This document shows, one piece after another, positions 1 through 5,820 of a stretch of DNA of 12,819 bases (the stretch's first letter is position 1; every line of letters begins with the position of its first letter). The DNA is from Scalindua sp964437425 (GTDB lineage Bacteria > Planctomycetota > Brocadiia > Brocadiales > Scalinduaceae), in NCBI GenBank assembly GCA_964437425.1, contig CAYTGO010000082.1:1-12819 (forward strand), written 5' to 3'. The position numbers and the translations under genes were made by a program. The notes below the pieces were generated by a model. The model saw only the letters and a list, made by a program, of their open reading frames with translations, was not told the origin of the DNA and made no database searches.

Positions 1-890
1 TTTATATTGTTTGGTAATCGTTTTTCAGGATGACCATTCAGATGAATACTATCTATTGAACTCATCAGGCCGTTTAACAGCTTGTCTCGTAGAGGCTTTA
101 TTGCCCCCATGCGCGTATCCATCTCTTTCTTTGCCAACTCTGCGGCTTTACCCATACCCACTATTCCGGGTATATTCTCCGTACCGGCACGACGTCCGCC
201 TTCCTGCACACCGCCCTCTATAAAAGGTACTATCCTTGTTTTCTCTCTCAGGTAGAGCGCACCTGCACCCGGTGGGCCATAGAACTGACTGCCTGCCAGG
301 CTTACGGCATCAGCCATCATTGCGTCAACATCTACAGGCACATAACCTGCAGACGCCACGGCATCAACATGAAAGGTGATACCTTTCTCCTTAACAATTT
401 TCCCGATCTCTTCAATCGGCTCAATAGTACCTATTTCACTATTTGCATGCATTATCGAGACGAGAGCAGTTTCCGGTGTAATTGCCTTAGCAACATCCTC
501 AGGATCTATCATACCGTATTTATCAACCGGTACATGCGTAACCTCAAAGCCCATTTTCTTCAGTTTTTTCAGTGGATTAAGTATTGAAAAATGTTCTATC
601 TCTGATGTGATGATGTGTTTGCCCTTCTTTTTATTTGCCGTTGCAAGACCCCTGATGGCAAAATTATTCGCTTCACTCCCGCTTGATGTAAATATAATTT
701 CTTCAGCTTTTGCTCCTATAAGTGATGCAACTTCACCCCTGGCAGTTGTTACCGCTTTACCTGCAACCTGCCCGAAATGGTGCAGGTTTGACGGATTACC
801 ATAGGTGTTTCTTATGGCATCTACCATTGTTTCTACTACCAGTGGATGTGTTGGCGTACAAGACGCATGATCAAGATATATTTTTTCCAA
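1..890 (-). CDS. Cysteine desulfurase-like protein (IscS/NifS family) lacking the PLP lysine, 3' end beyond the window
   Basis: A class V aminotransferase fold protein. The family uses PLP to take sulfur from cysteine for Fe-S clusters and other thio-cofactors in the cytoplasm. About 296 residues are visible out of a usual 380-400. Family marks are IYLDHA near the N-terminus, YGNPSNLHHFG (residues 32-42), TSSGSEANN, the EIEH histidine, HANSEIGTIEP, FHVDA, YGPPGAGALYLR and GGVQEGGRRAGTEN. The position that should read His-Lys (the PLP Schiff-base lysine) reads Ser201-Gln202 (GSQFYGPPG), and the glutamine expected after FHVDA is alanine (FHVDAVASAG). I checked this codon by codon from the start and saw no frameshift. 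The catalytic cysteine loop would lie past base 1 and cannot be seen. The start is TTG at 890, with AAAGGAG 8 nt upstream; a GTG at 899 overlaps that Shine-Dalgarno and is less likely. The gene begins 22 nt after pcrA, so it is probably cotranscribed. Family assignment is firm; enzymatic activity is doubtful. Confidence 0.9.
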   Translation of the reverse strand, partial: MEKIYLDHASCTPTHPLVVETMVDAIRNTYGNPSNLHHFGQVAGKAVTTARGEVASLIGAKAEEIIFTSSGSEANNFAIRGLATANKKKGKHIITSEIEHFSILNPLKKLKKMGFEVTHVPVDKYGMIDPEDVAKAITPETALVSIMHANSEIGTIEPIEEIGKIVKEKGITFHVDAVASAGYVPVDVDAMMADAVSLAGSQFYGPPGAGALYLREKTRIVPFIEGGVQEGGRRAGTENIPGIVGMGKAAELAKKEMDTRMGAIKPLRDKLLNGLMSSIDSIHLNGHPEKRLPNNI

Positions 891-898
891 TTTACTCA

Positions 899-905
899 CT
901 CCTTT
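899..905 (-). promoter_or_regulatory. Shine-Dalgarno deciding a TTG start for the desulfurase-like gene
   Basis: The minus strand reads AAAGGAG here, 8 nt before a TTG codon at 890-888. No ATG lies nearby in frame. The alternative GTG (899-897) is part of the same ribosome-binding stretch, so TTG is the better start. Confidence 0.7.
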
Positions 906-912
906 ATATTTA

Positions 913-3141
913 TTATCGGCAGGAACCTTCTACCTTTTCTAAATTTGCATATTCCAGTGCCAACTTCTTCATACCTACTCTATTAAAATCAACATGTACT
1001 GTGTCAGAAGATGGGGCTATCTTTACAACTCTCCCACGACCAAAAATTTCGTGTTTTACAATGTCCCCTGAAACCAGCTCGACACTCTCTTGAGGCTCAT
1101 CAATCTGGAATACCGGCAACTCATCATAATCGTCTACTGCATCACATTGATATCCATCGTCATCTGCGGAATATCTATATCCTGTTACCGGTTCGGTACG
1201 TAGTTTATCAGCGTAAGAATTATAGATTGTTTTATCAATCTCTTCAACAAAATCTACAGGTATCTCACTTAAAAACCTTGAAGGAACACACGCAGAGCGC
1301 TGTCCGAATTTGGACCGATATCTGGTGTGGATCAGAAACAGATCCTTTTGGGCCCTCGTAACGCCCACATAACACAATCGACGCTCCTCTTCAACGTCAT
1401 CATCTGAATCCTTTGATTGCGAATGAGGCAGCAACCCTTCCTCCAGGCCAGCCATAAAGACAACCGGAAATTCCAGACCCTTTGCTGCATGCAGCGTCAT
1501 CAGGGTAACGGTATCCGCGGCATCATCCCATTTGTCAATATCTGCAATCAGTGACACCTCTTCTAAAAAACCCTGGAGCGAACCATCCGGATTTGAAGCG
1601 TCATATTCACTGGCAGCATTTACCAGCTCCTCAATATTTTCCAACCTCTCCTCGCTATCACCTTCGTAAGATTGAACCAGGTAATCTACATATCCAATTT
1701 TCTCGATAACCTCTTTTACAAATCCCATTACCGGATAGGTTGGGATAGTATGTAGTTCAGAAATAATATCCCGGAAACCTTTTACCGCCTTGGAGCTCTT
1801 TCCTTTGATCTCCTTAATCTCCTGAACCCTGGATATTGTCTCCAGCATATTTGTGTTATTCAGCCCCGCCCATTCTCTTAATCGTTTTATAGTCGTTGCT
1901 CCGATGCCCCTTGCAGGAACATTTATAACTCTTTCAAATGATAGATCGTCATCAGGATTGGCGCAGAGCTTGAGGTAAGAGAGGACATCTTTAATCTCTT
2001 TTCTTTTGAAGAATGCAACACTGCCCACGATTGAGTATGGTATTCCTTCACGCAGCATGCAGGTTTCCAACACACGTGACTGCGCGTTTGTACGGTAGAA
2101 AACCGCTATATCTGAATGCAGGTTTCCGTTATTAATAAATTCAGAAATGTTTGCTGCTATCTCCTTCGATTCAACATTCTCGTCCTCACAGTGAACAATC
2201 CTTACCTTGCTCCCTTCGCTATTTTCAGTCCAGAGGGATTTTGGTTTACGTGATATGTTATTATTGATTATTTCTGAAGCGACGTGAAGAATGTTCTTCG
2301 TTGAACGATAGTTCTGTTCCAACCTGACCGTTTTTGTATCAGGATAATCTTTTTCAAAATTGAGTATATTCCGTATGTTGGCACCGCGCCAACCATAGAT
2401 AGATTGATCAGGATCTCCGGTTGCACAAATATTCTCATACCTCTGCGCCAGCAGTTGAGTAATTGCATATTGCGCATGGTTCGTATCCTGGTACTCATCA
2501 ATGAGGATATACCTGAATTTATCCTGGTATTTCTCCAACACTTCAGGAAATTTTTTGAACAGACGCACTACCATGAAAAGCAGGTCGTCAAAGTCCAGCG
2601 CATTATTTGCCTCAAGATATTTCTGATATTTGGTATATACCTTTGAAACAACATCATTGTAATAGCCCGACTTATACTCAGCAAATTCCTCTGCCGAGAG
2701 CAACTCATTTTTTGCGTTACTGATAGATGCTGCAACTGCACCAGGCCTCCAGTGATCAGTGTCCAGTTTCAGTTCTTTCATAATATCCTTTATGCACTTG
2801 GCCTGATCCCCGGAATCATAGATGCTGAAGTTCCTGGTAAATTCCAGATGCTCAATTTCGCTACGCAATATCCTTGAACACATCGCGTGAAAAGTTGAGA
2901 TCCACATTCCCCTGAGATCGAGAAACTCACCCAACCGCTCTTTCATCTCATTAGCAGCTTTATTAGTAAATGTTATGGACAGAATATTTGCCGGGTCAGT
3001 CCCCTGCTCAACAAGGTATCCTACCCTGCGTGTAATCACCCTCGTCTTGCCACTGCCGGCGCCTGCGATCACAAGCAAAGGACCGTCAATATGTGTAATC
3101 GCCTCTTTTTGAGATTCAGTTACGTTGTCTAATATGTTCAT
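913..3141 (-). CDS. pcrA: ATP-dependent 3'-5' DNA helicase of the PcrA/UvrD family (SF1A)
   Basis: This helicase unwinds DNA in nucleotide excision repair, clears replication blocks and displaces bound proteins. At 742 residues it has the usual PcrA/UvrD length. All SF1A motifs are present in order: Q-motif region near residue 11, Walker A AGAGSGKT (26-33), TFTNKAA (57-63), STFHA (82-86), DFDDLL (183-188), Walker B DEYQD (215-219), GDPDQSIYGWRGA (242-254), QNYRST (276-281), the TLHAAKGLEFPVVF motif (549-562) and the VGVTRAQKDL motif (592-601). The 1B and 2B subdomains lie between them. The C-terminus (about 690-740: HEIFGRGRV, then VDFNRVGMKKL and YANLEKV) is the Tudor-like tail that binds RNA polymerase in UvrD/PcrA proteins. 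The ATG lies 1 nt after the stop of the upstream methyltransferase gene, so translation is probably coupled; no strong Shine-Dalgarno is visible. PcrA and UvrD cannot be separated here by eye. Confidence 0.97.
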   Translation of the reverse strand: MNILDNVTESQKEAITHIDGPLLVIAGAGSGKTRVITRRVGYLVEQGTDPANILSITFTNKAANEMKERLGEFLDLRGMWISTFHAMCSRILRSEIEHLEFTRNFSIYDSGDQAKCIKDIMKELKLDTDHWRPGAVAASISNAKNELLSAEEFAEYKSGYYNDVVSKVYTKYQKYLEANNALDFDDLLFMVVRLFKKFPEVLEKYQDKFRYILIDEYQDTNHAQYAITQLLAQRYENICATGDPDQSIYGWRGANIRNILNFEKDYPDTKTVRLEQNYRSTKNILHVASEIINNNISRKPKSLWTENSEGSKVRIVHCEDENVESKEIAANISEFINNGNLHSDIAVFYRTNAQSRVLETCMLREGIPYSIVGSVAFFKRKEIKDVLSYLKLCANPDDDLSFERVINVPARGIGATTIKRLREWAGLNNTNMLETISRVQEIKEIKGKSSKAVKGFRDIISELHTIPTYPVMGFVKEVIEKIGYVDYLVQSYEGDSEERLENIEELVNAASEYDASNPDGSLQGFLEEVSLIADIDKWDDAADTVTLMTLHAAKGLEFPVVFMAGLEEGLLPHSQSKDSDDDVEEERRLCYVGVTRAQKDLFLIHTRYRSKFGQRSACVPSRFLSEIPVDFVEEIDKTIYNSYADKLRTEPVTGYRYSADDDGYQCDAVDDYDELPVFQIDEPQESVELVSGDIVKHEIFGRGRVVKIAPSSDTVHVDFNRVGMKKLALEYANLEKVEGSCR

Positions 3142-3142
3142 G

Positions 3143-3793
3143 TCATTTCAATTTCTTCTGCGCAATCAAACTCACCACTGATTTATTCTCTGCTATCTCG
3201 CCTTCTCTATAATAGAGAATACGAAAATCTCTGAATAAATCGAGGAGCTCATTGTGTTTTAACAGATAGGCAGGGTTTTTGGGTCCGGGTGCATCCTTGC
3301 CATATTTCAGCTGGTCTATGGAATATGTCTCAATCATAACCATGCCCCCACTCTTCAGGCCTTCCTTGATATGAGGTATGAGATCTCTCTGAGTGTAGTA
3401 GAAACAGGTAATGAGATCATACGTATTAACAGGTATCTTGTACTCTTCCAGATCAGCTGTAAATGCATTCAGTGCCACACCACTTTCCCGGGAGAAACGC
3501 CTGGCTTTCTCAACAGCCTTCTCAGAAATATCACAACAGTCAACGTCAAATCCATTCCCGGCAAGAAATACCGCATTTCTCCCTTCTCCCATAGCCAGGA
3601 CCAGAGCCTTGCCTCTGGCCAGTATATCAAATTTCTCCTTCAGGAACTTTAACGGTTCTTTACCGTATAGAAATTCCCCGGTATCGTAACGTTTGTTCCA
3701 TCTACTCTTATCATCTTCACTGGCATTAGTAATCTGGCCAAAACAGAAGGACAAGAGAGAGAGAATTATTGTGGAGATTAATGTCATTTTCAT
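3143..3793 (-). CDS. Class I SAM-dependent methyltransferase (TehB-like) with an N-terminal signal peptide
   Basis: This 216-residue protein has a Rossmann-type methyltransferase core. Motif I is ALVLAMGEGRN (63-73), the acidic residue ending beta-2 is in CDIS (Asp88), and motif II/III material is DLITCFYY (126-133) followed by LKSGGMVMIETY (146-157). The core opens with SRWNKRYDTGEFLYGKEP (30-47), the usual N-terminus of TehB-like and thiopurine-methyltransferase-like proteins. In front of it is an extra segment, residues 1-24, with a basic start, a hydrophobic stretch (TLISTIILSLLSFCFG) and a TNA-S sequence that could be a type I signal peptidase site. No in-frame start with a ribosome-binding site occurs between this segment and the core, so the extension looks genuine, although the ATG at 3793 has no clear Shine-Dalgarno either. 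Substrate is unknown. The gene ends 1 nt before pcrA. Tellurite or thiol methylation is only a family-level guess. Confidence 0.85.
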   Translation of the reverse strand: MKMTLISTIILSLLSFCFGQITNASEDDKSRWNKRYDTGEFLYGKEPLKFLKEKFDILARGKALVLAMGEGRNAVFLAGNGFDVDCCDISEKAVEKARRFSRESGVALNAFTADLEEYKIPVNTYDLITCFYYTQRDLIPHIKEGLKSGGMVMIETYSIDQLKYGKDAPGPKNPAYLLKHNELLDLFRDFRILYYREGEIAENKSVVSLIAQKKLK

Positions 3794-3935
3794 ACAAAAT
3801 GGGACTGCTTATTTACAAGCGGGAAAGACGTTATTATCTGTTTGGAGAGATGATAATCTTATTGAGGCCAAGATTGATAAGCAAATAGAGCCAGATGATG
3901 GATTGCCACTAGTTAAATACTGCCTGGTACGATGT
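3794..3935. other. Intergenic spacer between the lipoprotein and methyltransferase genes
   Basis: These 142 bp separate two codirectional genes. I see no strong hairpin terminator and no convincing promoter. On the minus strand a TTGCTT followed 17 nt later by TAAGAT is a weak promoter match. No RNA gene is recognisable. Confidence 0.4.
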
Positions 3936-4232
3936 CTAAAACTCCGGCACGTTGACTCTCTGCCTCAACTCTTCTGCACTTTCTAACATCCTTGCCTGTC
4001 GCTCCTTAATTGATATTGGATCTAATTCNNNNNNNNNNNNNNNNNNNNNNNNNNNNNNNNNNNNNNNNNNNNNNNNNNNNNNNNNNNNNNNNNNNNNNNN
4101 NNNNNNNNNNNNNNNNNNNNNNNNNNNNCTGGGATTTGTTTTAACGGTTATTGTCCTGGTTACACAACCGGAAAAAGCAAAAATAGCAGCGACGAGGATC
4201 AGAAGATGGAAGGATCGTATCGTTTTTATCAT
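3936..4232 (-). CDS. Small lipoprotein, possibly PEGA-domain type, interrupted by an assembly gap
   Basis: The N-terminal part reads MIKTIRSFHLLILVAAIFAF then SGC: a basic start, a hydrophobic core and a lipobox (FSGC), followed by VTRTITVKTNP, where the sequence enters 100 N. The C-terminal part after the gap reads ELDPISIKERQARMLESAEELRQR and ends NVPEF. A lipidated Cys followed by a short beta strand ending in Asn-Pro, and a C-terminal helix with an AEELRQR pattern, recall PEGA-domain lipoproteins of about 150-190 residues found in planctomycetes and other bacteria. That match is from memory and the PEGA core itself is hidden. The likely start is the ATG at 4232, with AGGG 11 nt upstream; a GTG at 4256 would lengthen the N-terminus but gives a poorer signal peptide. 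The two parts are in frame only through an artificial 100-N run, so they could belong to two genes. The gene follows guaB by 49 nt. Confidence 0.6.
   Translation of the reverse strand: MIKTIRSFHLLILVAAIFAFSGCVTRTITVKTNPXXXXXXXXXXXXXXXXXXXXXXXXXXXXXXXXXXELDPISIKERQARMLESAEELRQRVNVPEF
4029..4128. other. Assembly gap of exactly 100 N
   Basis: One hundred consecutive N, a common placeholder for a scaffold gap of unknown size. It sits inside the lipoprotein gene. The true missing length is not known and may be larger than 100 bp. Confidence 0.98.
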
Positions 4233-4281
4233 GACAATGTTTACCCTATAAACCACAAGTTAAAAATATTCTATAAATAAA

Positions 4282-5808
4282 CTATCCCCTTTTTCTATCG
4301 CGAGGATAGAACAGTGAAGTTTCAGGTGCAGTATATGAATGCAAATCATGGACTGACCCTTCCCCCTGAGCAGAAGGAGACCTGGCTTCAAAAGCAAGAG
4401 TACCATCATAAATCCCGTTATGCAGATCTTTTATTGTCTTGTAACCAATTGTTTGCATTGCATGCAGTAAGCTTTTGATAATATACTCACCAAAATGAGC
4501 AACTGAGCCTTTATCAACTACCGTACCAGATACTCCCTGAGCAATTTTAATCTTATCATCGCTTGAATAATATCTCTTGTCACCACCTTTATCCATTGCC
4601 TCTAAAGATGCCATGCCTCTGTATTTTTTTAACCTGACACCGCTTTCGTAATAGTAGTCACCAGGAGCCTCATTCGTGCCGGCGAGCAATGCGCCAAGCA
4701 TTACGTTACTTGCCCCTAACGAGAGCGCCTTGACGATGTACCCTATGTTAGCAACCCCTCCATCCGCAATTACCGGTATTCCCGCATACTCTCTCGCAAA
4801 CTTTGCACAGTGGTAAACCGCAGATCCCTGCGCCCTGCCGACTGCCATAGTATCCTGAGTAATACAGATAGAACCTGCCCCCATACCTATACGAAGGGCA
4901 TCCACACCTTTATCAATAAGTGATTTACATTGCTTGGCAGTTACAACGTTTCCGCCGATAACCTCTACCTCGGGATGATTTTTCTTTATATAATCTATCA
5001 TATGGTACTGGTAAATTGAATCGCCCTGTGAGGCATCAATCACTACCACATCCACCCCGGCATCTGCCAGTTCTTTGAGCCTCTCCTTGTCTTCATCTCG
5101 TGTTGAAATTGCTGCTCCTACCAACAACTGCTTTTCTTTATTCTTAGAAGCTAAAGGAAAATCCTTATTTTTTAACAGATCCGACCTGCTCATTAAGGAG
5201 ACCAGACGGCCATCTTTATCCACCAAAGGAAGCTTACCTTTCCTGGACTCTTTGAGTATTTTATTCCCTTCCTTAAGAGTAATACCAGCGGTTGCCGTAA
5301 TAAGCTGGTCAACCATAACTTCTCGTAATTTCTTTGTTCTATCTAATTCAAAATCTATATCTCTCCGCGTAACGATACCTATCAATTTAGTTTTCAAAGT
5401 TCCATCTTCAGTTATTGGTATACCGGAAAACCCGTACGTCTCTTTAATATCGTCAACATCTGAAATGGTATTTTCGGGGCTGAGAGTTACCGGGTCGGTA
5501 ATGAAGCCGTTTTCAAACCTTTTTACCTGTCTGACTTCCCTGGTCTGTTCTTCAATTGTATTGTTGTAATGTATTATGCCAATTCCGCCAAGTAGGGCCA
5601 GATAGATAGCCATTTTTGATTCAGTTACCGTATCCATCGGAGAACTGACAATTGGTCTTTTTATTCTGAGATTCCTCGTAAGGTTTGTTTCCAGATCAAC
5701 ATCTTCTACAGAAAAGCCGATATGACCCGGCAGCAGGATAAAATCACTGTATGTCATTCCTCCGCCGTCACCGAAGAACTCTTCCGCACTAAATCCATTT
5801 TCTGGCAT
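4282..5808 (-). CDS. guaB: Inosine-5'-monophosphate dehydrogenase, eukaryote-like type
   Basis: Oxidises IMP to XMP with NAD+, the committed step of GMP synthesis, in the cytoplasm. The 508 residues cover a TIM barrel interrupted by two CBS domains (about 103-217), close to the roughly 514 of animal IMPDH2. Visible marks are MTYSDFILLPGHI (18-30), VSSPMDTVTES (54-64), GKLPLVDKDG (191-200), PLASKNKEKQLLVGAAI (218-234), VVIDASQG (255-262), the catalytic loop GMGAGSICIT with Cys315, ADGG (348-351), GVRLKKYRGMASLEAM (390-405), the Arg412-Tyr413 flap pair and AQGVSGTVVDKGS (423-435). Arg306 and Gln424 sit where eukaryotic enzymes have Arg and Gln and typical bacterial GuaB has Lys and Glu. Even the C-terminal SAQGEGSVHDLHSY pattern follows the animal enzyme. 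The ATG has AGGTGAT upstream, overlapping the priA stop 10 nt away, so it is cotranscribed with priA. Confidence 0.97.
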   Translation of the reverse strand: MPENGFSAEEFFGDGGGMTYSDFILLPGHIGFSVEDVDLETNLTRNLRIKRPIVSSPMDTVTESKMAIYLALLGGIGIIHYNNTIEEQTREVRQVKRFENGFITDPVTLSPENTISDVDDIKETYGFSGIPITEDGTLKTKLIGIVTRRDIDFELDRTKKLREVMVDQLITATAGITLKEGNKILKESRKGKLPLVDKDGRLVSLMSRSDLLKNKDFPLASKNKEKQLLVGAAISTRDEDKERLKELADAGVDVVVIDASQGDSIYQYHMIDYIKKNHPEVEVIGGNVVTAKQCKSLIDKGVDALRIGMGAGSICITQDTMAVGRAQGSAVYHCAKFAREYAGIPVIADGGVANIGYIVKALSLGASNVMLGALLAGTNEAPGDYYYESGVRLKKYRGMASLEAMDKGGDKRYYSSDDKIKIAQGVSGTVVDKGSVAHFGEYIIKSLLHAMQTIGYKTIKDLHNGIYDGTLAFEARSPSAQGEGSVHDLHSYTAPETSLFYPRDRKRG

Positions 5809-5813
5809 TTTTT

Positions 5814-5820
5814 ATCACCT
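5814..5820 (-). promoter_or_regulatory. Shine-Dalgarno of guaB overlapping the priA stop
   Basis: The minus strand reads AGGTGAT here. Its AGGTG core (5820-5816) ends 7 nt before the guaB ATG and shares bases with the priA TAG stop (5821-5819). This arrangement favours coupled translation of guaB after priA. Confidence 0.6.

Noticed and set aside
376..804. 142-codon plus-strand open frame opposite the desulfurase-like gene
   Set aside because: It is antisense to a well-supported protein, has no family-like sequence and no ribosome-binding site; a shadow frame.
3738..3749. Lipobox in the methyltransferase signal peptide (LSFC)
   Set aside because: Phenylalanine directly before the cysteine does not fit the lipobox rule; a type I signal peptide fits better.
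3693..3986. Plus-strand open frame crossing the spacer between methyltransferase and lipoprotein
   Set aside because: About two thirds of it is antisense to the two flanking genes, and the spacer part shows no recognisable domain or ribosome-binding site. A decayed gene fragment cannot be excluded but is not supported.
4293..4311. Hairpin with 7-bp arms (TTCTATC/GATAGAA) near the guaB 3' end
   Set aside because: It lies inside the coding sequence and is not followed by a T-run on the minus strand, so it is not a convincing terminator.
5075..5569. 164-codon plus-strand open frame opposite guaB
   Set aside because: Serine/leucine-rich antisense shadow of the CBS region of IMP dehydrogenase, with no recognisable motif.
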